NCBI GenBank assembly: GCA_964548225.1
Contig: CAZJQP010000035.1
Location: forward strand, 1-42,886
From: CALMEH01 sp964548225
GTDB lineage: Bacteria > Acidobacteriota > Blastocatellia > Pyrinomonadales > Pyrinomonadaceae
Direction of reading: 5' to 3'
Length of the DNA: 42,886 nucleotides
The translations under genes and the position numbers were made by a program. Below the pieces are notes generated by a model that was not told the origin of the DNA, did not search any database, and saw only the letters and a program-made list of their open reading frames with translations. Below, in pieces: positions 23,146 to 32,030 of this stretch; position 1 is the stretch's first letter, and every line of letters begins with the position of its first letter.

Positions 23146-24570
23146 ATGAAAAGCAATTATATCATTCGATTCGCAATTTTATTAACTTGTCTGATTTCTG
23201 CGACTTCTACCTTTGCCGATGTCAAAGTCAAAGCGCGACAAACCGTGAGTGGTCAGACGACCGAAAACACAACTTATATCAAAGGCAAACGCCAACGCAC
23301 CGAGCAAAATATGGGCGGAATGCAGATGATTACGCTAACGCAATGCGATATGAAACGCAGTATCCAGCTTAATCCGCAAACGCAAATGTATATTTTGAGT
23401 TCGTGGGACACGGACGCAACAAATTCCACCGTTTCAACGAGCGGAAACACCACAACCATCAAAAAAGGCGGCGTGATTACGATGACCGTTACAATTAAAG
23501 ACACGGGCGAAACGCGCAAAATGTTCGGTTATAACGCCAGACATTTAATCATCACGACCGAAACCGAATCTTCGCCCGATGCGTGCAGTTTCCAACCGAA
23601 AACGAAAATGGTAACGGACGGCTGGTATATTGACGCGGCTTTCGCGCTTGATTGCGATTACAATGCCGCAAATTATAGCAACGTAAAAAATGGCGGTGGT
23701 TGCCGCGATAAATTTGAAACAAAACAAATCGGCGCAGGCAAACGCGGTTATCCCGTTATCGAAAAAATGACGATGTTTGATGCCAACGGCAAGGAAACTT
23801 TCACGATAACCAATGAAGTTGTCGAACTCGCTACTGCAACTTTGGACGCTTCGCTTTTTGAAATTCCGAACGGTTGGACGGAAGCAAAAAATCAAACTGA
23901 AATGTATGCTTCGACCAATACTTCGATGTCAAACAGTTCACAAAATTCAAACAGTAATTCGAGTATGAATTCAACGATTTCAAGTGTTAATTCCAAAAAT
24001 TCAAATAATAATTCGTCGAATACAATTGAAGCGAAAAAAGAAGGCGTTGTCCGCATCGGGCTTGCAGGCGTGAAAACCGGCGCGGTCGGCGAAGGTGTGA
24101 ACGCGGCTGACCTTGCGGCGGCGATTCAAAATTCTCTGCCCGTTTATCTGAAAGGCACAAAGGTTGAAATCGTTCCGCTTGAAGCAAAACTCGCTTCGGC
24201 GATTGATGCGGAAGCCAAAGAAAAACAGTGCGATTATGTGCTTTACGCAACCGTTTCGCACAAAAAAGGCGGCGGCGGTTTCGGTGGTTTCGGCAAAGTT
24301 TTAGGCGGTGTTGTCAGTCGAACAGGTGTCGGACAAACCGGCAATCAAGTCGGCAACGTCGTTGGACAAGTCGCCACACAATCAATCACAGCGGCAACCG
24401 CAAACGTCAAAGAAAAAGACGAAGTTACGCTCGACATCAAATTGCAAAACGGTTCGTCGGTTGCTTTGACAAAACAGTTCAAGCAAAAAGCAAAATCGGC
24501 GGGCGAAGACATTATTTCACCGCTCGTCGAACAAGCGGCAGAAGCGATTGTTGCGACAGTCAGCAAATAA
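23146..24570 (+). CDS. Secreted protein with Ser/Asn-rich linker and glycine-rich C-terminal domain
   Basis: 474 residues. Sec signal peptide ending about STFA. The N-terminal domain (about 25-250) is beta-rich and begins VKVKARQTVSGQTTENTTYIKGKRQRTEQ, a pattern resembling DUF4412/LolA-like carriers, and contains four or more cysteines (CDMKR, DACSF, DCDYN, GGCRD). A linker at about 252-292 is almost only Ser and Asn. The C-terminal domain (about 295-474) starts with a strand RIGLAGVKTGAVGEGV, has KQCDYVLYATVSHKKG, then a glycine-rich stretch GGGGFGGFGKVLGGVV and ends with an amphipathic helix. I do not recognise the C-terminal domain. Starts 58 bp after a repeated promoter-like motif; followed by a good terminator. 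Confidence 0.75.
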   Translation: MKSNYIIRFAILLTCLISATSTFADVKVKARQTVSGQTTENTTYIKGKRQRTEQNMGGMQMITLTQCDMKRSIQLNPQTQMYILSSWDTDATNSTVSTSGNTTTIKKGGVITMTVTIKDTGETRKMFGYNARHLIITTETESSPDACSFQPKTKMVTDGWYIDAAFALDCDYNAANYSNVKNGGGCRDKFETKQIGAGKRGYPVIEKMTMFDANGKETFTITNEVVELATATLDASLFEIPNGWTEAKNQTEMYASTNTSMSNSSQNSNSNSSMNSTISSVNSKNSNNNSSNTIEAKKEGVVRIGLAGVKTGAVGEGVNAADLAAAIQNSLPVYLKGTKVEIVPLEAKLASAIDAEAKEKQCDYVLYATVSHKKGGGGFGGFGKVLGGVVSRTGVGQTGNQVGNVVGQVATQSITAATANVKEKDEVTLDIKLQNGSSVALTKQFKQKAKSAGEDIISPLVEQAAEAIVATVSK

Positions 24571-24597
24571 AATAAACTCACGGCAGGTAAAACGGGA

Positions 24598-24635
24598 AAG
24601 GCGAGTTTTGAAAGAAAACTCGCCTTATTTTTGTT
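24598..24635 (+). terminator. Rho-independent terminator after the 23146 gene
   Basis: Stem AAGGCGAGTTTT (24598-24609) and AAAACTCGCCTT (24615-24626), exact complements with a 5-nt loop, followed by ATTTTTGTTGTT. It separates the 23146 gene from the next promoter, so the two secreted-protein genes are transcribed independently. Confidence 0.9.
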
Positions 24636-24652
24636 GTTCTTACCGACTTTTC

Positions 24653-24682
24653 TGATACTTTTACCGCTTTTTTTGCGCGTTA
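24653..24682 (+). promoter_or_regulatory. Putative ECF-type promoter, copy 2 (TGATAC-N17-CGCGTTA)
   Basis: TGATAC at 24653-24658 and CGCGTTA at 24676-24682, exactly 17 bp apart, 39 bp upstream of the start at 24721. It directly follows a strong terminator, which supports a promoter role. Downstream sequence ATTGGAAGC resembles the ATTGAAGC seen after copy 4. Confidence 0.6.
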
Positions 24683-24720
24683 AAAATTGGAAGCAAAACT
24701 TCCGATAATGGAGAAATTTT

Positions 24721-26652
24721 ATGAAAAAGCAATTTTTTGCAATCTTGAGTTTAACGAGTGTTTTGTTCAATATTTCTATTTTCGCCCAAACGCGCCGGAC
24801 GACGACAAAACCGAAAACGCAAACCGTTTCGAGTAGTCAAAACCAAACAAGATGCGTGGGCGGTTGGAGCGGTGTGGTTTCATTTAAAAAAACTCTCAAA
24901 GATTCGCTCGAATCGGACGAACCCGGAATCCGCAAGGAAAAAGACCGCATCAAACATAAAACTTCGCGTGATTACGATTACACGGCGCGGGCGATTGTTG
25001 ACGGCACAAATCCGCAGGCGGCGGTTGTTAATACCAAAGTTAATTTCTCCGACAAAGATTTGAAATGGGGCGAAGAAAGAGTTTGGGACACCTGCAACTC
25101 ACGCGAAAACGGTCATTGGTTCATCATCGAAGGAACGGATAATCGCGTTACCGAAGCAAAAACGGAAGGTTCGGCGAAATCGTTTAATTTAAGCGTTGAC
25201 GAAATGGGCGAAACTTATAGTTTTAACCTGCAATTTCCCGACGCGAACGGAACTTTCAATCGCGTCGAAGATGTCAAAAAAAGCGGTCATTGTCAGGCGA
25301 AAAACAACGAACCTTTCAACCGCAAAACCAATGAGCCATTCAAAATTAACGGCGAAAGTTTTTCTGTCTATGGACAAAAAATTGACCCGAATAGTCCCGA
25401 CAAAATTTCCGGCACAAAGATTTGGGGCGACGACGGCAAAGGCGCGGTGCGTTCGTTTGTTTATCAGGTAACTTGGACATTTACGCGCTGTCCGCAAAAA
25501 CTTCTGATTACGGATTTGCGCTTTGAAGATATGAAGTTTCCGAACTGGAACGACTGGCAGGAAATTGTCGAGCAAAACGGCACGATTGACGGCAATTTGG
25601 TTCGCATTAAAGCCAAAGTTTTGAATATGTCGTCCGAACCGAAGTTTGCCGAAATCACTTTCAAAGAAACTTACAAAGGCGACAAATGGGACGGTGCAAG
25701 ACCTGATTATCCGCTTAAAGACAGTTCGATTTCCGTCCGTCTCGACGCGGGCGAAGAACGCGAGGTTGAAATTTTGTGGAATACGCAAGGCTTCGCGTGG
25801 TTTGATGACGGTCGTCCGCGTTATTTGCAACGCATCAAAGTCGAGGCTTGGGAAGAACAAAAACTGAAAGATTCAATGACCAAAAATCTGAAAATCAGCC
25901 CGAAACCGCTCGTTTTTGTTCCCGGAATTTGGACAAGCCCGAAAGTTTTAGAACTTTACCAAAATCTGCTGACCGTTTCGCACAGCTACGGCTGGAAAGC
26001 GGCAATCGGCAAAGAAGTTCAAGGCACAGGCACAATCAACACCGAAGGGCAAAACATACCGACAAAAGGCGGAAAAACCATCTATGACAAAGCCGATACT
26101 TTGACGAAATATGTCGAAAACGTTCAAAAAGCCAACAACGCTTGGCACGTTGATATGGTCGCACATTCAACCGGCGGACTTGTTGCAAGGCTTTACATTC
26201 ACAAACAAATGCAGGTTTTGCCCGATAATTATCCGGTCGTCAAACATTTAATGATGCTCGGAACACCGAATTTGGGTGTGCCGTGCGCCGATTCGATGAA
26301 ATGGAACGACGCTTACGACGGCGTTTTAATCACGGCGAAAGAAATAATGCCCGCCGAAATCGCTATTTTTAATCAATACGTTACACAACGAAAAGGCACG
26401 ATGTTTTCGGCTCTTGTCGGAAACGGTTCTTCGACGCTTTGTGCAAGTATCGAAAAAAGCGACGGTTTTGTTTCGGTCGAATCAGCCAAATTCGGCGTAG
26501 AAGATTTTGCTTTCACCAAAGATTCGCATCCCGATTTGCTCGAGCCGATACATTTCGGCGAGTTTATCAAACCGCACATCGTTACAGGTCCGCGCGGAAC
26601 TTATCCGCTTCCCGTCAAATCGGAAGAAGGTGGGAAAGATGGAAGAAACTAA
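24721..26652 (+). CDS. Secreted lipase-like alpha/beta hydrolase with long N-terminal domain
   Basis: 643 residues. Sec signal peptide ending about IFAQ. Residues about 30-395 form one or more beta-rich domains with no motif I recognise; the part near 265-370 (LLITDLRFEDMKFPNW ... ISVRLDAGEEREVEILWNT) looks like an Ig/CARDB-type beta sandwich. The hydrolase domain starts at PLVFVPGIWTSP (about 400) and contains the nucleophile elbow VAHSTGG (about 480), the phrase LMMLGTPNLGVP typical of LCAT/PGAP1-like lipases, a likely acid in KSDGFVSVESA and His in KDSHPDLLEP. Probably cuts acyl esters outside the cytoplasm. Own promoter motif at 24653. Confidence 0.85.
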   Translation: MKKQFFAILSLTSVLFNISIFAQTRRTTTKPKTQTVSSSQNQTRCVGGWSGVVSFKKTLKDSLESDEPGIRKEKDRIKHKTSRDYDYTARAIVDGTNPQAAVVNTKVNFSDKDLKWGEERVWDTCNSRENGHWFIIEGTDNRVTEAKTEGSAKSFNLSVDEMGETYSFNLQFPDANGTFNRVEDVKKSGHCQAKNNEPFNRKTNEPFKINGESFSVYGQKIDPNSPDKISGTKIWGDDGKGAVRSFVYQVTWTFTRCPQKLLITDLRFEDMKFPNWNDWQEIVEQNGTIDGNLVRIKAKVLNMSSEPKFAEITFKETYKGDKWDGARPDYPLKDSSISVRLDAGEEREVEILWNTQGFAWFDDGRPRYLQRIKVEAWEEQKLKDSMTKNLKISPKPLVFVPGIWTSPKVLELYQNLLTVSHSYGWKAAIGKEVQGTGTINTEGQNIPTKGGKTIYDKADTLTKYVENVQKANNAWHVDMVAHSTGGLVARLYIHKQMQVLPDNYPVVKHLMMLGTPNLGVPCADSMKWNDAYDGVLITAKEIMPAEIAIFNQYVTQRKGTMFSALVGNGSSTLCASIEKSDGFVSVESAKFGVEDFAFTKDSHPDLLEPIHFGEFIKPHIVTGPRGTYPLPVKSEEGGKDGRN

Positions 26653-26697
26653 ACGATTTCGGACTGAAAAAGACGGTGGAGTTATTCATTCATTTGA

Positions 26698-28896
26698 CTA
26701 ACCGCCGTCTTTGGAAAAAATATGTTCTCTGTGGATTCCGAGTTTTTTCATTTTTGAATTCAGAGTCGAAGTCGGAACGCCGAGCAGGTGCGCCGCGCCG
26801 TTTGCGCCGGAGACTTTGCCGCGACAGGTTTTGAGGACTTTGAGGATGTATTCGCGCTCGTTTTCGTCTAATGATTTAATCGAAAAATCTTCGGAATCGG
26901 TTTCGCTTTCCCTGGGTGCAAGGCTTGGCAGATGAATTTTTTTAATGTTTTCGTTTGAAGCCAAAAGGATGCTTCTTTCAATCAGATGTTCGAGTTCACG
27001 GACGTTTCCCGCCCAATTATAAGTCATCAAATCCGCCAACGCTTGGTGCGAAATTCCTGTGATTTTTTTGCCCGTTTTTTTGGCGTAGCGCGAGATAAAA
27101 TGCGAAGCCAACAGCGGAATGTCTGCTTTGCGTTCCCGAAGTGGCGGCAGATTGATGGGAAAAACATTGAGCCTGAAAAATAAATCGGTGCGGAAACGCC
27201 CTTCGCTAACTTCTTTTTGCAGATTGCGATTGGTGGCGGCGATGACACGGACATTGACCTTAACCGGAGTTTTTCCGCCGATGCGCTCGATTTCTTTTTC
27301 TTGCAAAACGCACAATAATTTGGCTTGTAGTTCGAGCGGCATTTCGCCGATTTCGTCCAAAAAAACCGTGCCGTTGTTGGCTAATTCAAATTTTCCGAGT
27401 CGGCGTTCCGACGCACCTGTGAATGTGCCTTTTTCGTGTCCGAAAAGTTCGCTTTCAATCAAATTGGCGGGCAGAGTGGTGCAATTTACCCTGATCATCA
27501 ATTTGTCTTTTCGAGTGGAAGAATTATGGATGGCGCGGGCGATTAACTCTTTTCCCGTCCCTGTTTCGCCCATAATTAAAACCGTGCTGTCCGATGGTGC
27601 AACTTGTGAAATAAGTTGGAAAACCCTCTGCATCGCCTCGCTCGAACCAATTATTTCGCTGTGGTTTTCAGCCAAATTGATTTCTTTTTGCAAGGACAAA
27701 TTTTCCTCTTCCAACTGTTGCCGATAGCGATTGATTTCCTCCAACTGATTGGCGATTTTTTCGTTTGCCAAAATATTTGAAACAGCAATCGAAAGCTGAT
27801 TGGAAATTCCCTCGATGATTCTCAGATTGTTACTGCTGAAACTGCCTTTGCGGTCTGAAAATAACCCCAAAACACCGATATTTTCACCATCTTTGCGAAG
27901 CGCAATCATCACTGATTCTTTAATGCCGAAATCTTTATTGATTCTCAAATAAACCGGTATTTTTGACGTTTGGGAAAAACTTTCGAGGTCGAAAAAAATT
28001 GGCGAATCGGACTCAATCGTTTTATCAAAAACGCCGTCCTTAAACGGATGGGCGGGGTTTGTAACGACTTTTTGATAATCGGGATGCGTTACACTTTTTG
28101 AACCGGGATCAAGCAGAAAAAGTCTGAAAGTTTTTCGGTCAGCGTTAAAAATTCCGATGGCACTATGCGTAAAATAAAAAAGATTTTTCATTTTGGAATT
28201 GATGACGTGCAATAAATCTTTTTTCTCTCTGGTGTTGGCAATATCGCTGCTGACCGATAGCAAAATTTCTTTTTCTTTCTCTCTTTGACGGATATTTTCA
28301 TTGGCGAGAATGTTGACGACAGCGATTGATAATTGCGAACTGACATTTTGAATCAACCTGAAATTTTCGGGCTGAAATGTATTTTTTTTCTCTGAAAACA
28401 GCGTAAAAGCCCCGATTATTTCATCGCGGTCAAACAACGGTGCGGAAAGAGCTTCGGTTAATCCCGATTCCAGCAAAAAACGCATATGTTCAAAACAGTT
28501 TCCGTTGGCGACAATTTTCCGAATGTCGAAAACCGCCGGATTTTTGGTTTTCAGAACTTCGCCGAAGTCATCTTGGGTAATCGGAAAGTTCGATTTGATT
28601 ATATTTTCAAAATTCGGATGCGCGGTTTGCCGCTCACTGCCTTTTCTTAAAAACGGAGTCAAATTTTTCTTTTTATCATCAAGCAGACAAATATAAATAT
28701 CATTGACCGCGAACAATTTTTTCAGTTTGTTTTGGACGATTTTCGAGAGGTCGTTTTTATCACGAAGCAAGGCAATTTCCCGATAGAGTGCAATAAGGAC
28801 TTCGTTCTCTTGGTCTGCTTTTTGCAGTCTTTCAAATTCCGCTAAAAAATCGGTGTTTTCCCCGCGCTCTTTTTTCCCTGCCCCTGACTCTTTCAT
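26698..28896 (-). CDS. Sigma-54-dependent activator, GAF-GAF-AAA+-Fis
   Basis: 732 residues. Two GAF domains (about 35-200 and 210-375) carry the sensing part; a coiled-coil linker (about 378-408, QLEEINRYRQQLEEENLSLQKE) leads to the AAA+ domain (about 415-650) with Walker A GETGTGKE, Walker B-like GTVFLDEIGE and an arginine-finger region, then a Fis-type helix-turn-helix (about 680-725, GANGAAHLLGVPTSTLNSKMKKLGI). The sigma-54 contact loop reads GTFTGA rather than GAFTGA. It is divergent from the hydrolase operon, and a sigma-54 promoter and a palindrome lie between them, so that operon is its likely target. The GAF ligand is unknown. Paralogue of the 33578 gene. Confidence 0.95.
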   Translation of the reverse strand: MKESGAGKKERGENTDFLAEFERLQKADQENEVLIALYREIALLRDKNDLSKIVQNKLKKLFAVNDIYICLLDDKKKNLTPFLRKGSERQTAHPNFENIIKSNFPITQDDFGEVLKTKNPAVFDIRKIVANGNCFEHMRFLLESGLTEALSAPLFDRDEIIGAFTLFSEKKNTFQPENFRLIQNVSSQLSIAVVNILANENIRQREKEKEILLSVSSDIANTREKKDLLHVINSKMKNLFYFTHSAIGIFNADRKTFRLFLLDPGSKSVTHPDYQKVVTNPAHPFKDGVFDKTIESDSPIFFDLESFSQTSKIPVYLRINKDFGIKESVMIALRKDGENIGVLGLFSDRKGSFSSNNLRIIEGISNQLSIAVSNILANEKIANQLEEINRYRQQLEEENLSLQKEINLAENHSEIIGSSEAMQRVFQLISQVAPSDSTVLIMGETGTGKELIARAIHNSSTRKDKLMIRVNCTTLPANLIESELFGHEKGTFTGASERRLGKFELANNGTVFLDEIGEMPLELQAKLLCVLQEKEIERIGGKTPVKVNVRVIAATNRNLQKEVSEGRFRTDLFFRLNVFPINLPPLRERKADIPLLASHFISRYAKKTGKKITGISHQALADLMTYNWAGNVRELEHLIERSILLASNENIKKIHLPSLAPRESETDSEDFSIKSLDENEREYILKVLKTCRGKVSGANGAAHLLGVPTSTLNSKMKKLGIHREHIFSKDGG

Positions 28897-28922
28897 TTGT
28901 CAAATATAGCAAAAACTATCGG

Positions 28923-28956
28923 TATTTCGCTAACTTTTTCGCCAATTAACGAAATA
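28923..28956. promoter_or_regulatory. Candidate enhancer (activator-binding) palindrome
   Basis: TATTTCGCTAA (28923-28933) and TTAACGAAATA (28946-28956) form an inverted repeat matching at 10 of 11 positions, centred about 100 bp upstream of the expected start site of the sigma-54 promoter at 29017. That is the usual distance for an enhancer bound by the divergent activator. Confidence 0.45.
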
Positions 28957-29016
28957 TCGCTACAAAAAAACCGTTGAATTTTAGCTATTTGTTGTCAAGA
29001 CAGGTCTTTAGGGTTG

Positions 29017-29032
29017 TGGCACATTCTTTGTA
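29017..29032 (+). promoter_or_regulatory. Sigma-54 (-24/-12) promoter of the hydrolase operon
   Basis: TGGCAC (29017-29022), 5 bp, then TTGTA (29028-29032). The GG at -24 is exact and the spacing matches the TGGCAC-N5-TTGCA consensus; the -12 GC is GT here. It lies about 137 bp upstream of the first gene and next to the divergent sigma-54 activator gene. Confidence 0.75.
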
Positions 29033-29168
29033 TTAAACCATTGTGATAAGCATTCACTAACTGAAATTCAAAAGTTGTCCGATTCAGTTTAGGAGTGACC
29101 AATTAAATTAGGAAAGTTGTCTTTCAAGGCAAAAGTAAATAAATCAGCGATTGCAGGAGATTCGGAGA

Positions 29169-30098
29169 ATGGAAAAAACAAGGGCTTGTAAAAAAACCGT
29201 GATTCTAAAAGTAGCGATTATTCTTTTGATTTTGGTTGGTGGATTTCAAACAATCAATGCTCAAGGAGCGGCAACGGCAAAGAATCAATTTGCGGAAATT
29301 AACGGACGAAAAATCGCTTATCGGTCAATCGGAAAAGGAACTCCGATTATTCTCTGCAATCGTTTTCGGGGCATTCTGGATTCGTGGGACCCGGCATTTA
29401 TTGACGGACTTGCTAAAAATTATAGAGTGGTGATTTTCGATTACACGGGCATTGGTCTTTCAACCGGTGAGATGAAAACAGAAATCGCCCATTATGCGCG
29501 AGATGTTAAAGATTTATCCGAGAGCCTAAAATTGAAGAAAGTAGTTCTCGGTGGTTGGTCTTTTGGCGGAGTGGTTGCCCAGAGCGCAGCAGTCGAATAT
29601 CCCGAACTGGTCAGTCATCTGATTTTGATTGGAACTAATCCGCCCGGCAAAAACAATCATCCGCCCGAACAAATATTTATTGATACATCTTTCAAACCCG
29701 TCAATGACTTGGCTGACGAAACAATTCTCTTTTTTGAACCGAAATCCGAGTCAAGCACTCGCGCCGCCGCTTTGAGCAATCGCCGGATAGCGATGCGAAC
29801 ACGCGATTTAAGCGTTCCCGTGCCAGAAAGACTTTGGAAAAACTATTTTCAGGCAACCGCCGGATTTGCTGCCGATAAAGACAATCTGAGGGAAAAACTC
29901 GGCACACTTAAAACGCCGATTCTAGTTCTTTCCGGCGACCACGACATCGTTTGTCCGATAGAAAATTGGTATGCGCTGACCGGAAAACTTCCGAATATGC
30001 AAATTATTATGTTGCCCGATTCGGGACACGGACCACAACACCAATACCCGGAGCTTTCGGTCAAATACATCAACGCTTTTCTCGGAAATATGAAGTGA
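29169..30098 (+). CDS. Exported alpha/beta hydrolase
   Basis: 309 residues from ATG 29169 (AGGAG nine nt upstream); a TTG 18 bp earlier is less likely. Signal peptide or anchor at about 12-32 with a likely cut after INAQ. Hydrolase domain: CNRFRGILDSWDPAFIDGL in the oxyanion-hole region, FDYTGIGLSTG, nucleophile GGWSFGG (Ser at about 137), acid in LVLSGDHDIVCP, and His in DSGHGPQHQYP. The catalytic triad is complete. Family members include esterases, lactonases, epoxide hydrolases and haloperoxidase-like enzymes; I cannot choose. First gene of a five-gene run behind a sigma-54 promoter; 37 bp to the next gene. Confidence 0.9.
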   Translation: MEKTRACKKTVILKVAIILLILVGGFQTINAQGAATAKNQFAEINGRKIAYRSIGKGTPIILCNRFRGILDSWDPAFIDGLAKNYRVVIFDYTGIGLSTGEMKTEIAHYARDVKDLSESLKLKKVVLGGWSFGGVVAQSAAVEYPELVSHLILIGTNPPGKNNHPPEQIFIDTSFKPVNDLADETILFFEPKSESSTRAAALSNRRIAMRTRDLSVPVPERLWKNYFQATAGFAADKDNLREKLGTLKTPILVLSGDHDIVCPIENWYALTGKLPNMQIIMLPDSGHGPQHQYPELSVKYINAFLGNMK

Positions 30099-30135
30099 AA
30101 TCATTTGTTATGCCCTGACTGGGACTAAAAAAATT

Positions 30136-30978
30136 ATGAGAATACATATCAAAAAAAAATCTGCCGCATACTGGCAAGTAACACTCGACAACCCGCCGAT
30201 TAACCTCTTTGATCAGGAAATGGCGGACGAATTACAAGCGTTAATGGCTGAACTGGAAGTTGACAATGAAGTTAAAGCCGTTGTTTTCGACAGTGCCGAC
30301 CCTGATTATTTCATTGCTCACGTTGATTTGGTCAAAACGGCTGAATTCGATTTGCAGCCGAAAGCAACAGGTTTAGCGTCTTTTCCCGATTTTTTGCGAA
30401 GGTTGGAGCAGTCCCCATTTCTGACAATCGGCGTTTTGCGCGGTCGCGCACGAGGTGTCGGGAGCGAGTTTTTACTGGGACTTGATGTGAGATTTGCGAG
30501 CCGCGAAAAAGCGATTTTGGCACAAATCGAAGTTGGTTCGGGGGTTATTCCCGGTGCCGGTGGATTGGAACGGTTATGCAAATTAGTCGGACGCGCCGGA
30601 GCATTGGAGATTATTCTTGGTGCGGATGATTTTGACGCTGACACCGCTGAACGATACGGTTGGATTAATCGCTCAATTCCCGAAGTCGAACTGGACGATT
30701 TCATAGAGCGATTCGTCTCACGCATCGTAAGTTTCGACCGAAAAACGATTGCCTTAGCCAAAGAAATAATCAATAAACGAGTCGGTTTGGTCGCCGTTGC
30801 TGATTTGAATGAAACGCAGTCAAAATTCTTTGAAACATTAACCTGGTCGGAAACTCAAACACGAATTGCCTCGCTTTTAGAGCGCGGTTTGCAACAACGC
30901 GGCAATCTTGAATTCAGGCTGGGTGAGTATCTCGGCTCAGAGGAAGTCGGGAAAGTTGCAGAATCCAATAGTAATTAA
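30136..30978 (+). CDS. Enoyl-CoA hydratase/isomerase family protein
   Basis: 280 residues, typical crotonase length. Pattern blocks: LDNPPINLFDQEMADELQALM at the N-terminus, an oxyanion-hole segment, then GVLRGRARGVGSEFLLGLDVRFASREKAILAQIEVGSGVIPGAGGLERLCKLVG. Both catalytic glutamates of true hydratases are present: in GSEF (Glu144 equivalent of the rat enzyme) and in QIEVGSG (Glu164 equivalent). The usual GGG before the first Glu is GVG, and the phrase YFIAHVDL (for the usual FxAGADL) is atypical. It may act on a non-standard acyl-CoA. Second gene of the sigma-54 operon. Confidence 0.92.
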   Translation: MRIHIKKKSAAYWQVTLDNPPINLFDQEMADELQALMAELEVDNEVKAVVFDSADPDYFIAHVDLVKTAEFDLQPKATGLASFPDFLRRLEQSPFLTIGVLRGRARGVGSEFLLGLDVRFASREKAILAQIEVGSGVIPGAGGLERLCKLVGRAGALEIILGADDFDADTAERYGWINRSIPEVELDDFIERFVSRIVSFDRKTIALAKEIINKRVGLVAVADLNETQSKFFETLTWSETQTRIASLLERGLQQRGNLEFRLGEYLGSEEVGKVAESNSN

Positions 30979-31004
30979 AAAAAGGAGAGAAATTAAAAAA
31001 AATT

Positions 31005-32003
31005 ATGAGCAATACACAAACTGTAAAAACTGTCGAAATACTAAACATTGCAGACGACCCGCGCCTTTCGCCGGGAACGAAGGCATTTTTGAAAGTCTTA
31101 AATTCGCCCGCGCCGCCGGAACTTGAGAAACTTTCGCCCATTGAGGCAAGACAAGTTTTGGTGGACGCGCAAAGTTCGGTTGACGTTGACTATTCGGGCA
31201 TCGAGGAATCGGAAAAAACAATCAACGCCGACGGTTTTGAGATTAAATTAAACATCGTCCGTCCCGCAGGTGCGACGGGAAAATTGCCCGTTTTCATTTA
31301 CATACACGGCGGCGGCTGGGTTTTGGGAGATTACCCGACGCATCGGCGGCTGGTGCGCGATTTGGTGGTCGAGTCGGGAATGGCTTCGGTTTTTGTCAAT
31401 TACACGCCTACACCCGATGAAAAATTTCCGCGACAAATCAACGAAATTTATGCCGCGACCAAATGGGTGGCGGAAAACGGCGATGAAATCAATGTTGACG
31501 GGAAAAATTTAGCGGTTGTCGGCAACAGCGTCGGTGGAAATATGACGGCGGTTACAACTTTGATGGCAAAGGAAAAAGGCGGACCGGAAATCAAACTGCA
31601 AATTTTGTTGTGGGCGATTGTTGACGCAAATTTTGAAACCGAATCATACAAACAATTCGGCGCAGAGCGTTTTCTGACTACGCCTTTGATGAAATGGATG
31701 TATGACCTTTACTTGCCCGACCTCGAAAAACGCAAGGAAATTTACGCCTCGCCTTTGCAAGCGACGGTTGAACAACTGAAGGGCTTGCCGCCTGCCCTCG
31801 TCATCACCGCCGAAAGCGATGTTTTGCGCGATGAAGGCGAAGCCTACGGGCGAAAATTGGACGAAGCGGGCGTTCCTGTTACGGTCGTCAGATACAACGG
31901 GATGATTCACGATTTCGGTCTGCTCAATGCTCTGGCAAATGAACCAGCGGTGCGCTCTTCATTTGTCCAAGCGGCTGGCGAACTGAAAAAATATTTGGGT
32001 TAA
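31005..32003 (+). CDS. Alpha/beta hydrolase of the hormone-sensitive-lipase family
   Basis: 332 residues, cytosolic. HSL-family hallmarks: HGGGW oxyanion motif (IYIHGGGWVLGDY, about 102), nucleophile GNSVGGN (about 168-174), acid in ITAESDVLRDEGEAYGRKL (about 275) and His in GMIHDFGLLNA (about 305). Such enzymes hydrolyse short- to medium-chain esters; several act on acyl lipids or aromatic esters. Starts 26 bp after the enoyl-CoA hydratase gene with GGAGAG in its upstream. Substrate unknown. Confidence 0.93.
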   Translation: MSNTQTVKTVEILNIADDPRLSPGTKAFLKVLNSPAPPELEKLSPIEARQVLVDAQSSVDVDYSGIEESEKTINADGFEIKLNIVRPAGATGKLPVFIYIHGGGWVLGDYPTHRRLVRDLVVESGMASVFVNYTPTPDEKFPRQINEIYAATKWVAENGDEINVDGKNLAVVGNSVGGNMTAVTTLMAKEKGGPEIKLQILLWAIVDANFETESYKQFGAERFLTTPLMKWMYDLYLPDLEKRKEIYASPLQATVEQLKGLPPALVITAESDVLRDEGEAYGRKLDEAGVPVTVVRYNGMIHDFGLLNALANEPAVRSSFVQAAGELKKYLG

Positions 32004-32030
32004 ATTATAGAAAAATAAGGAGAAAATGAA

